The notes: generated from the letters alone by a model not told the origin. DNA of 64,000 nt from Proteles cristata cristata (GCA_017311185.1 JAESUZ010005462.1:5208001-5272000), one strand, 5' to 3'; positions 1 through 10,798 are shown, counted from the stretch's first letter. Numbers and translations: made by a program.

Positions 1-269
1 TAATGATAGGTTTGGAACCTAGTTTCCATTGATTGTGAAGGTAGTGGAAGTCTTTCTTTTGTGCTAGGATGGCAGTTTATCCCAAGTGAATTCTAAAGAC
101 TCTGAAAAATAACCTGATAAAGCTCCCCAGAGCTCCAAGTTAATTGCAAAATAGGAAAAGCCACCTTTTCTCTTCCTTCATGTTTGATATTCATAAAAAG
201 GAGAGAAAGGCAGGCAACTAAAACAATACCCAAACAGATCCTCTAAATTGGCCAAAACTGTAATCACTA

Positions 270-500
270 ATGAGTTTCTGATGTGTCAGGCCCTATTTTG
301 AGACTTTACCATACAGAGTAACTCATCTGATCTTCACCATAACTCCATGAAGTCAAGTGCTGTTGTTTTCATCCCTGTTTTACAGATGAGTTACACAAGG
401 GATAAATCATCTGCCCAAAGTCACTCAACTGGTAAGTGGCAGAGCCTGGACTCAAAGCCAGATGTCTGGTTCATAGCCACAATACAGACTGCCTCACTAT
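270..500 (-). mobile_element. MIR SINE relic
   Basis: It matches the reverse complement of the mammalian-wide MIR core: actcatctgatcttcac, then cctgttttacagatgag, then ctggtaagtggcagagcc followed by the tRNA-like end. It is diverged, so ancient. Confidence 0.8.
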
Positions 501-2467
501 GCTGCTAAAGATCAATCTACTAAACATCTCTAGTGGGATTAGGGTTAAACTAAACAGCCTGTTGCATGAAAATGTCATGTTTCTGTGGAGTCTCTGAAAA
601 CTCCCAGTTGACAAAAAGCTCTATCAAGGGTCTGAATCCCTTACTCTTTTGGGTGAGGACCTATAATGGAAATTCCTATCCTGTCTTATTAATTTAGAGT
701 TCTATTATAACCCATTAAAAACAAAAATCCCGTCTCTCTAACCGAGCAGTGTGTCAGAGAAATCCACTCTAAATGCTTCTCCATGTGCATGTTTTTATCT
801 TGATCAACCTGAATTACTGACCTAAATTTGGGATGAAGAAAGCACTACCATTATAGGCAGGATGTGAGGACCCTCTGGTTCTGATGTCTTAACCCCCCAC
901 TGTCTGTCAAGGTTGATTTACTTTATTCATAACCCAGCTGCCCAAGCTGATTGTCTCTTCTTTCTTCAGTGCTCTGTGTCCTCCAAAAGCATCCTGCCTA
1001 GTGGAAATCAAGCTATCCCTGGATTTCATGGGAAACTCGGTTGTAGCAATGGAGACAAATACATCAGTTGGTTCAATCGCTGGTCTATACCAATGGTTCT
1101 ATGAAGAACCTTTGTGTCATTTACCATTATACTCTCCCTCTGCCCTCACAACTACCACAGCACAGCACATTAGATATAGTGGCTTTATTTACAACATGAC
1201 ATGGTTAATATAACAACAAAAAGAAATGTATTACTTTCTTTGAAAGTTAAAAATCATGAATATGACTGTTTTAGCTGAACAGCCTTAAATTAATCTTGAA
1301 CTCTTGGGCAATCATTGGTATTAAGTATGTTCTTTGAGTTATAATATTAAAATACTACTAATTAAATGTTGAAGAAGGTGGAGAGTGAAGAACATAAGTG
1401 GAAAAAAACTATAAGGAATTAAAGGAAAGCTAAGGTATGACTACAATTAGTGGGAAGGCAAAAAGAGCCCACAAATTTATGGAAGCACCTTTATTGTTGT
1501 TTTTATTTAACAAGCAGAAGGCTCATGGTGCTGATGGATTTCAGTGCTAATGGGGACATAATGCAAATATTTATCCAAGAGAGAAATACTCTGTTTCCAA
1601 TCTTGATCACTGTCCACCCCCCTCCTCTATCCCCAAGAAAAAACACATACACACGAGGAATACAGTTCTGGTTACCAAAAAGCCTCAGATATGCAGGCCT
1701 AAATCACACAGTAGTTCTTCCATAAACTGTGTCTGCAGAACACAATAAATATGAAATAGGCAGTTGAAAAAACTGCATACACAAGATTACCTCCGACTGA
1801 ACTTTTCTTCCCAACCTTGACTTCTAACACTCCCCATCCCTCTTCACACTCTAGCTGAAAGAACCAAACCACTGCTGACCCCAGTGCACAAAGAAAAAAA
1901 AAAAAAAAGGAAAGAAAAGAAAGACATTGTTATCCACCAAATATGAAAGCTGAGTCTGTGTGGAGATGTGGGTTTGTGGAATACAATGGAGGCAGACCAT
2001 TAAAGGCCTATGAAGAGGTACTTATCTTTGGTGAGGGCTTTTTAAGTTTTTTAAATCTCTCCTTTAGATTAGCAGTATCAGATCACAAAATCCTTAACCT
2101 TGTGGGTGACATGAACCTCAGGCAACTCTCAACTGCAAGGGCTAAAATCTGGTATCTTCCACTGTCAGCAAAGACACAGACTATCCCACAACCTGGGGAG
2201 GGGGTTCTGGGGAAACTGGAGAGTAGAGGGTGGGGCCAAAACAAAGACGAAAAGAAGAGACCGAAACGGATTTTCCTTAAGGCAAAATCAGCACAAGCAG
2301 CCAGCCAGCAGGTTCCCCTTGTTTCAGAAGCCATATAATCCAGGATAAATCAGATCTGAGTCAGTTTTCTCAACAACTCTCACCCCTGCCCGGTAACACC
2401 TCAGGACTTAGGTCTCTGTCAACTTCTTTGTTCGCATGGAAAAAAAAAAAAAGGAAAGAAGGAAAGA

Positions 2468-2518
2468 GAAGAAGAAGAAGAAGAAGAAGAAGAAGAAGAA
2501 GAAGAAGAAGAAGAAGAA
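2468..2518. repeat. (GAA)17 trinucleotide microsatellite
   Basis: Seventeen uninterrupted GAA units follow an A-rich/GGAAA lead-in from 2441. They lie about 500 bases inside DUSP22 intron 1, where the gene's sense strand reads TTC. Confidence 0.95.
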
Positions 2519-3017
2519 GGGAGAAACAGGAAATTAAATAACAGAAGACATCTATCTACTCTAGTTTACAATAATGTGGGTGGTGATGCTTCAAGAGCCG
2601 ACTTTGGGAGTGGAGCGGAGGGGAGAAAATGAAAGCACAACCCCTCTGAGCTCAGCTGAGGTCTCCGCAGAACAAATGTCAACGCTTTTAACGGGCACCA
2701 CTTGCTCTCAGCCGCAGAGCACACTGGCCGGCAGGGTAGGTGCGGGGGACTTCTTACTCAGAAGCCGGTAGGAGGCCTGGAAATGGGGGGCACCTCAAAA
2801 ACAAAAACATCACGAGCACCACGCCAGGCGCGCCGCCCCTCCCTCCCGCTGCCACAAGAGGAAAGCGCACCAAGTGTCAAAGTCTCTATGGAACTCAACC
2901 TGGTCAGAGAGGTCAAAGAGCGAGAGCGGGACGCTCTCTTTGCCCAGCAAACACCAGCCTCGGGGAAGGCTGAAAAGTGTAAGCAAAACCAGCACAAATG
3001 AAAGAAAGACACGTTAC

Positions 3018-3038
3018 CTTGTTCATCCCATTCCCCAT
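3018..3038 (-). CDS. DUSP22: DUSP22 first coding exon (MGNGMNK), rest of gene outside window
   Basis: Seen: on the minus strand an ATG at 3038-3036 sits in the context GCCACCATGG and opens seven codons, M-G-N-G-M-N-K. These end exactly at a splice donor (AAG|GTAACGT, gt at 3017-3016). Known: DUSP22 (JSP1, VHX) starts MGNGMNK and is a small atypical dual-specificity protein phosphatase acting in JNK and T-cell-receptor signalling. Gly2 is the N-myristoylation site that targets it to membranes. The close paralogue DUSP15 starts MGNGMTK, so Asn6 favours DUSP22. The catalytic domain, with its Cys-X5-Arg loop, must lie in later exons left of position 1. The exon lies at the edge of a CpG island, as expected for a broadly expressed gene. 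Seven residues alone are a short match; the Kozak context, donor and CpG island together make the call fairly secure. Confidence 0.85.
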
Positions 3039-3056
3039 GGTGGCTGAATGCGAACT

Positions 3057-3098
3057 CTAGCACCCTTGGTAATGAGGTCGCAGGCTCACTAAAGACAT
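3057..3098 (-). CDS. Upstream ORF in the DUSP22 leader (13 codons)
   Basis: An ATG at 3098-3096 (A at -3, T at +4, so a moderate start context) opens 13 codons, MSLVSLRPHYQGC, and stops with TAG at 3059-3057. That is 18 bases before the main DUSP22 ATG. If transcription starts to the right of 3098, ribosomes would meet this uORF first. The short gap to the main start would disfavour reinitiation, so the uORF could damp translation. It could equally be a chance ORF; conservation in other carnivores would decide. Confidence 0.35.
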   Translation of the reverse strand: MSLVSLRPHYQGC

Positions 3099-3106
3099 GT
3101 TACAAC

Positions 3107-3151
3107 AGGAGGGAGGAGCAGGTAGGGAGGGTGGGGGAGGAGGCCCTGGGG
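3107..3151 (+). other. G-rich run, possible G-quadruplex
   Basis: The plus strand carries gggagggtggggg at 3125-3137, flanked by further GG and GGGG runs. This is the template strand of the DUSP22 leader, so the transcript itself would be C-rich here. Pattern only. Confidence 0.4.
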
Positions 3152-3267
3152 AAGAATTTCGTGCTCGCTGTATAAACAACAACAATAATAATCAGGGAAG
3201 TCCAGGCCACTGGGTTTGCTCCAGGGAGCCGGTCTGGACGCTAGGGCTTTCTGCTCGTCCGCCCCGG

Positions 3268-3275
3268 ACTTCCGG
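3268..3275 (-). promoter_or_regulatory. ETS/GABP site
   Basis: acttccgg is CCGGAAGT on the minus strand, the same strand as DUSP22, about 230 bases upstream of the ATG. Motif match only. Confidence 0.5.
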
Positions 3276-3466
3276 ACGAGCAGAGTTGAGGAACTGGCGC
3301 CCTTGCCGGGAAATGGTCTTGCTTTGCCAGTGCACCTCCCTGGTGCGCCCCAGGGCCCCTCCCTGGTCGGCTCCCTGGGACTTGTAGTCTGGCTCCCGGC
3401 AGCTGCAACCGCTCGCCCCGCCCCTCGCGACCCACGGTTCCTCCGCGGCCAGAGCCGAAACCCAAG

Positions 3467-3477
3467 GCGCACGCGCA
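3467..3477. promoter_or_regulatory. NRF1 binding site
   Basis: gcgcacgcgca matches the established NRF1 consensus (YGCGCAYGCGCR core) within the CpG island. It lies about 430 bases upstream of the DUSP22 ATG. Motif match only. Confidence 0.6.
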
Positions 3478-3690
3478 GTGCGAGCCTCGGGAGGCGCGGC
3501 GGTGCGCGTTCCGGGAGATGAACTGACGGGCGGGGGCGGAGTCTGGTGGTCTTGCAGCACCGCCTCTACCCGGCCGCAGCGCGTCACTGGGCTGGGTCCC
3601 CTGGGATGGGGTCACCAAAACTGCCGCAGACCTTTTCCCCTGGGGAGACTCGGGGGGCCTTTTACCAGTAGTCACCACCCTGCCTCGACT

Positions 3691-4084
3691 CCCTCGGTGA
3701 ATCAGGTGCTAACCTTGGTCTTCGCGGCTCCCCTGCCTGGGTTTTCTGAGTGCGACAGATTTAGGCCCGGGTTGGGGGATTCCTATGGCCTTGCCCCACC
3801 CACGAAGACCGAGAAGGCTCACCGGGTGGGGAAAGGTGGGCTCAGTGACTCATCTTTGGGATGACTTAACCTCCCTACCCTGGGGGAGCAGATGGCGGGA
3901 CCTCAGACTTCTTACCATGGTTTTGGACGTCTAGTGTGTGCCCATCTTCAGATTGTAAACTGACTGGTTGTGTTGATATAATTGCCTCTGGAGAGCCCCT
4001 GTCCTTGCGATACAGTGTAGTAATGTCTGCACCGTGATTCTGTCTGGAGTGGAACACTTTCTAACGCGTTGCAGAATTGTTTTG
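3691..4084. other. Flank of CpG island, no gene seen
   Basis: CpG density falls off quickly. No exon, repeat or ORF with recognisable similarity is visible. Confidence 0.5.
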
Positions 4085-4240
4085 AGAATTCTATCACCCA
4101 CCCCTACTAAACTCTTTATTTTGTTTCCTGGGGATGGAATCCTTGAGTTAGGGGGTTCTCAGCTTTATTTGTATATCTTCAGCATTGCTCTGCACACAAT
4201 ATGTGCTTAAGTGTTTGTTAAATGAACCAATCTATGCACC
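4085..4240 (+). mobile_element. L2 LINE 3' end relic
   Basis: The ending tttgtatatcttcagc...cacacaatatgtgcttaagtgtttgttaaatgaa is the standard L2 3' terminus in degraded form. Confidence 0.65.
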
Positions 4241-4244
4241 AATC

Positions 4245-4700
4245 TAGTATGGCCGGCCTCACCCCTGATGACCTCATTTCATCTGCTTCTTCTTGCTCAC
4301 TAAGTTACAGCCACACTGGCCTTCTGTGGGCCTCTTCAACTTGCCAGGCTGGACCTTGCATCCTATATGGACTGTGCCTCCTACACAGACCTAGCTCTTT
4401 GTAAAGCTGGTCTCAGCCCAAATGTCACCTTCTCAAAGAGGCTTTTCCTGACCACCCAATCTAAAGTAGATCCTTCAAGTCACAGTCATATTACCTTGTA
4501 TTATTTTCTTCACAGCACTTAACATAATTGGACATTATCGTATTTGTTTGCTTATGTTTTATCTGTCTCACTAGAAAGCAGCCTCCAGATGAAAAGGCCC
4601 TTGTCTGTGCCATTCATTACTATAGCCATGTGGCCTAGGACAATACCTGGCACAAAATAGGGATTCTGTAGATATTTGATGAATAAATTAATGAATTCTA
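4245..4700 (+). mobile_element. L2 LINE 3' end
   Basis: It contains the hallmark ccttctcaaagaggcttttcctgaccaccc region, then ctagaaagcagcctccagatg, and ends acctggcacaaaatagg...gatgaataaa. It is a second, better-preserved L2 copy directly after the first. Confidence 0.85.
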
Positions 4701-6349
4701 GGGGACTGAGAAGACAGTAGTTATATTCTGAGGGATGCTGAAACTTTCAAAAGAACTTCCCAGATTCCATCTAAGTCATTTCTCTCCTTGTACTCCATAT
4801 CTTCTGGACAATAGCAGGGACCAGAACCTCACACGTAGGAAGCCCCCACTCAGCGTACACCCAAACTGGCTCCCGAAGGTGGGATAGAACCCAGATCAGT
4901 TATCATCCTTCCTGTCCCTTGCTTCTGGAGTTTTCCTTCTCTACCACCTCCACTTTCCAGTCACTTGGAAGTCATTCCTAGCCCTCTGCTCTTCACCATT
5001 ACTATTTTTACTGCTTTCCTGCTCATCAGTAACACAGTATGGTTAATGGACTGCCTGGGCAATCCCAAGAACAACCTTTGTTCCTAAATCTCAGAATGAT
5101 CTTGGGCAAAATAATCAACTTTTCTGAACCATTTTATTTCTCCTTAAAATGAGAGCATTGGACTGTGAATTTTTGAATATACTATACAACAATCAATTAA
5201 CTACTGCTTTTTCCCTTTACTTTACTGGTGCTGTTGTTCCAGGAGTCAGATGAACTTTCAAGAACACAACCAGTTCATAAGCTGGTACTTTCCCATAAAT
5301 GGCAGATCCATACCCAATTCGTCTATAATCCAATTGGAAAATTTCCTTCTCTTATTCATTTCTTAAAACCACTCTGAGGCTCAGAACCTGCAGTGATTAT
5401 CTCCTAACAGTCAAAAAGAGTGTGCTGGCCTGCAATCAGTGTTCACAAGATCCTCATGCCCAGAACTCATTTCAAAATTTTAAGCTTTTATTTTTGGTTA
5501 AATGAGAAAGAGGAGACTATTAACATCAGATCTTTAAAAGAAGAATCAGATCTTTAAAATGTATTCTTGTGTGTTTGGGAGGGGGAATTTCCTTCACAAG
5601 AGACTATCTCCCTGCACTCTCCATCCTGTCACAGAACCTAACCCTACTTTTCTTCATCAGCACACAATAATTAACAGTTTATCATATCTTGCAAGTTTAG
5701 GACTAAAATGGAAAAGGGAAAGTCTTATCCAATTTGACAACACATCCTGGTTTTCTCTCTCTTCGTTTTCATAGCAACACCTCAGAGATTTTCAGGTTCA
5801 GTTTTCATGCTGAACAGGTGATCTGCCCATTTCCAAGTGCCTTCCTGTCTTCCTTCTTCTTTTATTGTTCATAGCTCCAGATTATAGAAAGAAGGAAAGA
5901 TAGAAGACTCCTAGATTAAGCTGGCAAGTTTCACATCTAAAATAGAAACTATTCATGTACATTCTCTCTCATAAAAATTTTTAAGTCATCATAAGCCTAG
6001 AGGAATTTCATTCCGTGTAAGATTTTTACTTCCACTTTCTGTCTCGCCATTTTCCTGTCTCTCAACATAACCCAAACCACAAATTTTGGTAATGACTCCA
6101 AATAAGTAAAGCCTTCACATTTTCACAGAGAGTAGTCTATTAAGCTGAGTCTGTACACATGTGGTGAAGGATAACCAGTTAATGGTGTATTTAGTAAGCA
6201 GTAACTCAATGTTAAGGTAGTAATATGCAAAAGCCCACAAGCAGAAGCTCAGTCATTAGAGTCAGCCAAATCATTAGGAGTGTTACTGATAATTTCAGAG
6301 AATTGAAATAAACTCTGCCCAAGTGAAAAGGAATTATGTAATCTTCCTT
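4701..6349. other. Unique sequence
   Basis: No gene, splice-flanked exon or recognisable repeat was found. The ORF at 5559-5774 is short and unsupported. Confidence 0.5.
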
Positions 6350-6600
6350 GGCCTTCTTGCTCTAGACTTTCTCAGCCTCAACACTGCTGATATTTGGGGT
6401 TAGGTTTTTTGTTTTGTTTTTTGTTTTTTGTTTTTGTTTTTGTTTTTTTTTTTGCTTGTGGTGCCATCCTTTGCATTATGGAGTATTTAGGAATATCCAT
6501 GATCTCTATTACTATATGTCAGTAACATTCCCTCAGTCATGACTATCAGAAATATCTCTAGTCCTTGGAGAGCAAATGGCACTTTCTGCCATTATCTGAA
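6350..6600 (-). mobile_element. MER5A hAT-Charlie relic
   Basis: It reads as reverse-complement MER5A: tttctcagcctcaacactgctgatatttgggg, then tgccatcctttgcattatggagtatttagg, then atatctctag. A T-rich (TTTTG-like) tract at 6406-6453 is expanded inside it. Confidence 0.75.
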
Positions 6601-6661
6601 TGATGGGGCCACAGGGGTAAGATCTTTTAGAGATGAAATCTCTTTCTTTCTGTCACTCTTC

Positions 6662-6662
<1 letters not shown>

Positions 6663-6699
<37 letters not shown>
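6663..6699. repeat. (CT)n microsatellite
   Basis: Near-pure CT dinucleotide run of about 17 units. Confidence 0.9.
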
Positions 6700-6701
<2 letters not shown>

Positions 6702-7450
6702 TTATTACAAGTTAAATCTGTACTATTAGATAATATAAGTCCTCCACAGAATTCTTCAGCCATGCTGTCAAATAAGAAAAACTAAGAACAAGAAGTTGAA
6801 ATGAAGAGCTAATATAACCAAAGCATTACTGAAAGTAAAAGAAAGCTAATGAATTCGGGAAAGAAGAAAGATGGAATCTAGAATTACTAAGCAAGAGCAG
6901 AAAACATTTTCTTTGTTTCTCCAAAACTGTCCAGAAAGAGGGTACCCAGTTGACTGGGGCCATGCCAAGAAGCCTGGCTATACGGATAGGCTCCTAAATG
7001 ACTTCAACCTTTAAAAGGCCACCTATTTCCATCCCTCCAAGTACTATTATGACTATGAACTTGGTGTCCTTCTTCCCCTTATGAGGTTTGGAGTGCCCAG
7101 ACCTCAGAACACAGACATTTGGTGAGGTCAGGGAAGAACAGCTAGAGGAATGGGCACGCAGGTAGGTAAGCAGGACACAGAGATGGGGTTGGAGAATCTG
7201 GGAAGAGGCCAATGGAGAGATGCTAGCAAACATAGTTGGGAGTCAATAAGTTCTGCTACATGTAGAGTTCCGGGGAGGGCTGGCAGAGGTAGGACTAGTG
7301 TTGGAGGAATGGGATTATCAAGGAGTTTATAGAGTGTACTATCAGGCAAAGGAGGAAATAAGAGCCCTGGTTCCTAAAAATCAGGTAGAAGGTGACACTG
7401 TTGTCAGCCTACAAGTCATAACGTGGATGCATGTGAATTGCAAGTACACC
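6700..7450. other. Unique sequence
   Basis: Overlapping short ORFs on both strands around 6994-7349 show no recognisable domain. Nothing else is seen. Confidence 0.5.
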
Positions 7451-7454
7451 TAAC

Positions 7455-7550
7455 TTCTAAAATTCTAAGCTTCATGAGGGCAGGGACTTGTTGTCATCGA
7501 TCTTTGTATCTAGTACCTATAATAGTTCCTAGTATGTAGGGAAACTTTAG
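7455..7550 (+). mobile_element. L2 LINE 3' end fragment
   Basis: aagcttcatgagggcagggacttgt...agtacctataatagttcctagtatgtagg is the L2 3' end pattern. Confidence 0.7.
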
Positions 7551-7777
7551 GGTGTTTTTTAATTAAAGAGAGAAAACACAGCTGGGAGGTTGTTGCATTT
7601 TTCCAGATGTGAGGTTCAAGAATAATTCATTCTTTTCCATGCTAGATATTCTATCAACACCTCATCTACCTGTTTTTCCTTTTTTAGAATAGTTTCCATG
7701 TGGGATAGCTCTTTGCTCTAGGGATGACCAAAGTCCTATTGTCCTTTGTTTTTGGAAATAATGCAGTACACACTGGT

Positions 7778-7781
<4 letters not shown>

Positions 7782-7810
<29 letters not shown>
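7782..7810. repeat. (GA)n microsatellite
   Basis: About 13 GA units. It generates the low-complexity peptide ORFs seen on both strands. Confidence 0.9.
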
Positions 7811-7812
<2 letters not shown>

Positions 7813-8117
7813 TATGTGTGTGAGAGAGGAATCTTTGCATACAATGCATTCAGCATTGTTGTACTCTTGTACTCTGCCGCTTGAGTTGCAGCCAATAGCT
7901 GTAGCTGGTGAGCCCAGTACTTTCTACAATTTTGCCCTTGATATCATGAGCTTTGGTTAAGAAACTATTCCTGGTTTTTGAACACCCATCTTTCAGGTTG
8001 GCTATGGTTATTTTCCTTGTATGGAATGATTTGCCTTGACCTATGTTCTTCCCTGTATCTGCCAAGAAAGGTCTACCTGAGATAACAAACAGGTTCTTTA
8101 AAATCTTCCATGGTTTA

Positions 8118-8306
8118 GGGGCTCCTGAGGGCTCAGTCAGTTAAGCATTCAACTCTTGATTTCAGCTAAGGTCATGACCTCATGATTCATGAGATTAAGC
8201 CCTTCATCAAGCTCTGTGCTGACAGCATGGAGCCTACTTGGAATTCTCTGTTTCCCCCACCCCCACCCCCTGCCTCTTTCTCTCTCAAAATAAATAAACA
8301 TTTTTT
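8118..8306 (+). mobile_element. Older SINEC-type tRNA-Lys SINE
   Basis: Diverged head (ggggctcctgagggctcagtcagttaag), a decayed B box and an A-rich tail (aaaataaataaacattt). A younger SINE in the opposite orientation has inserted into this tail. Confidence 0.85.
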
Positions 8307-8524
8307 TTTAATATTTTTATTTATTTCTAGGAGAGAGAGAGAGAGAGAGACAGTGTGAGCAGGAGAGGATCAGAGAGAGAGGGAAACACAGAATCTGAAA
8401 CAGGCTCCAGGCTCCGAGCTGGCAGTCAGCACAGAGCCCGACGCGGGGCTCGAACCCACGAACCGCGAGATCATGACCTAAGCGAAAGTCGGACGCTTAA
8501 CCGACTAAGCCACCCAGGCGCCCC
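8307..8524 (-). mobile_element. Young SINEC_Fc
   Basis: Reverse-complement felid SINE ending ccacccaggcgcccc, with an intact B-box region (ggttcgagccc in sense). It is bounded by a TSD of about 20 bases (aaaataaataaacattt...; 8287-8306 and 8527-8546) made from the tail of the older SINE next door. Confidence 0.95.
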
Positions 8525-8549
8525 TTAAAATAAATAAACATTTTTTAAA

Positions 8550-10798
8550 AAACTTTGCATGATTAAAATAAAAAGCTTTTTCATGGTTGATGATACAAGC
8601 CCAAAGCTACTAAAATTTGAATCACTAATGTCTTTTTAGATTCAGTAGAATAATCACCTTTATAATTTGCCTGACAGTACTGATATAAGATATAGCTTGG
8701 GCCTTGCTTTCTTACCCTAACTCACCTGGGCATGATATACCAAGAGCTCTGACCAGTTACCTTCTATGTAGTACTGTGTTCATGGCCTCTAAATCTTCAT
8801 AAAACATGATTCAAAGTGACCACAAGACCTTATATCTAGTGGGAAGTGGGATGGTCCCTAAATGTCCCTGGTTAAAGGATCCCATCTGTCTACATTTATG
8901 ACACCTGCATGGCCAGCCACCCTCTTAAAGGCACACTTCTGCTTCTTCATGTGCCTGTAGGGGCCTGGGGCAGCCCAGAAATGAAGATATAAAGGAAGAT
9001 GGCAAGGGAAGCCCCAACTCTGAGGAGCGATTGGGCAAGAACAGCTCTCTTCAGCAAACATAACATCCATCTGCTAAATATTACTTCAGAGTTTTTCTCT
9101 AGTGAAGAGCTGTGCATTCATTTGTTTTGTTTGTTTTTTTACCCTTTTGTGTGAAACAGAAATTGAACAATACCTGAAGATACTTAAAAATGTCTGGGTA
9201 GGGGGCTGGAGAGAGGAGGGGGTTTCCTCAGAGAATGGAATGTCCCAAGAGAAATGTCACTAATTGTGAGAGGGGAAGTCCATTTCATACAACATAATGG
9301 TGTCATTATTTAACATTCTGTTGGATTATACATTTGGTAATATTTATTATTATTTTGATTAGTCATTCATCATTAAAACCCTATGAATTATGAGAAAACC
9401 ATTGTAAGTAAAGAGCTGCTTGTGCTAGATTACAGACCAGGATGATCTTCTTTCTTATCTGCACCAAAGCGAGGATATTTTCTCACTGAAAACTTGTTCT
9501 GCAGGAGACTATACTTTCCTCTTCACCAGCCAAAATACCCCCAGCCCCTAGCCAAGAAGATCTCACCTAGAGCCACATCATGTTATTCAAAGACTAGTAC
9601 CCTTCAAGTGCTGGTGGACTTGTACTTTTTACCATTGATGTCACACCTGTGTTTCTTTTCTATTCAGGGTTTCAGCTTCAGATCTGTGCAAGAACCACAG
9701 CTGCAGAGAGGTTCAAGCTGTTGTAGCATGGGTACATTCAGTTCAGAGGAAGTTAAGGTATATTTCTCTTTGACCTCTCATACACCCAGTAACCCCTAAA
9801 AAGGGCAAGAAAGTTGAAGGCAAAGCTTCCCCTCTTCACTGATACACAACTTGCATACTGTACAGACTAGAACAATGTCTTAATCTGAAAACATTTATAT
9901 TTGGCTTTATAATGACAGTTTCTTTCCTATTCTGCTCCAAAATATAAGGAGTACTTATTTTACCTCTCTTGTAAAAAGGTCCATGATGGTGCTTTTTCCC
10001 TACCAAAGGCATAGTTTATCTCGAAGGTTATATGAAATCTATCCCCACTTTGTGACTTTTAAATGGCAGTTCCTCTTCTTGCTTCTTAAGGTTTTTGTGG
10101 ACAGCCCACAGGTGGACAAGTATAGTAAATAGGTAGAAAGATAGCAAATAAATGATATATAAGACAGTGTGATATGTGGATATTTTCAGTATATCCTCAC
10201 TGCAATGATTTTTAAGATATGACCAATTTAAAATGAACTTTTGCTTCTAAAATTTCACTATTTTTGTTCAAGTTGTAACAACCAAGCATATGGGGCAGGA
10301 AGCTCTCTGTGTTGTGGTTATTTTATTCAAACCATGGTATGAGCCTTCTTTTTGGATAAAAGTATGTTTGTGGGTTTTTCTTTGGTTGAGTAATAGCAAG
10401 TCTAGAACTTCAGAATCAGTCTAAGTGTTGATTCTAATAGCCAGAATTACATAGCCGTCTGTCTTAGAGCTGCAGAGGTAAAATGTCTAATCAAGTGGTT
10501 GCAGAACTACTTTGAAACAGACTATGCTTGCTTCCAGTTATTAAGTGTACTGGTTTTGTGGATTTAAGATAATAATCCCTTAGCCCTCTTTACATGTTTC
10601 TTTAAGAAATATATGGTGGTTTTTTTGCATTAGTCACTTTCTGTTCTTTTTAAATCTGCAGAATTTCTTATTTCTAATATATTTAGTCATCACATAAAAA
10701 GAGGGGACAGTTGAGTTCTCTGAGTAGGTATAAAGCATCTGTCATGTGAGGTGATCAACTTGTCCCAGTTTCCCAGGATTTTGCTGGTTTTAAGACTG
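8550..10798. other. Unique sequence
   Basis: No gene or clear repeat. ORFs at 8858-9070 and 9494-9799 have no recognisable family or splice context. Confidence 0.5.

Larger units (their letters stand above)
1..3016 (-). other. DUSP22: 5' part of DUSP22 intron 1
   Basis: Everything left of the splice donor at 3017-3016 is inferred to be intron 1. It contains a MIR relic (270-500), A-rich tracts (1892-1920, 2441-2453) and a GAA run (2468-2518). Otherwise it is unique sequence in which I recognise nothing. No further exon with splice sites was recognised. The short ORFs at 1450-1725, 1943-2338 and 2083-2334 show no family resemblance and look like chance. Confidence 0.7.
3039..3480 (-). other. 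DUSP22: Probable 5'UTR and transcription start zone of DUSP22 exon 1
   Basis: This is the sequence directly upstream of the MGNGMNK start codon on the minus strand. The right edge is not defined. Promoter motifs sit between about 3268 and 3540, so initiation is most likely dispersed over roughly 3200-3480. There is no TATA box. The segment contains a short upstream ORF (listed separately) and, on the opposite strand, a G-rich run at 3107-3151. No in-frame extension of the coding sequence was seen. The extent is an inference; 5' RNA ends are needed to fix it. Confidence 0.5.
3190..3690. promoter_or_regulatory. CpG-island promoter of DUSP22
   Basis: This is the only long CpG-dense, GC-rich stretch in the window outside L1 5'UTRs. 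Readable motifs are an ETS/GABP site (acttccgg, 3268-3275), an ACTACAnnTCCC-type element on the minus strand (gggacttgtagt, about 3378-3389, part of the ZNF143/THAP11 motif), GC boxes at 3416-3423 and 3528-3539, and a perfect NRF1 palindrome-like site (gcgcacgcgca, 3467-3477). There is no TATA box. This set is typical of dispersed, often bidirectional housekeeping promoters. The right-hand side could also start a divergent noncoding transcript on the plus strand, but no plus-strand first exon can be recognised. Confidence 0.8.

Noticed and set aside
1943..2338. 131-codon ORF in DUSP22 intron 1 as an exon or antisense gene
   Set aside because: No domain or splice-flanked structure; an overlapping ORF on the other strand (2083-2334) is equally open, so both look like chance.
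2758..3063. 101-codon minus-strand ORF covering the DUSP22 start in another frame
   Set aside because: It reads through the splice donor into the intron in a different frame from MGNGMNK and has a poorer start context.
3089..3864. Several overlapping 100-145 codon ORFs on both strands in the CpG island
   Set aside because: Stop codons are rare in GC-rich DNA, so long chance frames are expected. The real start is the short exon at 3018-3038.
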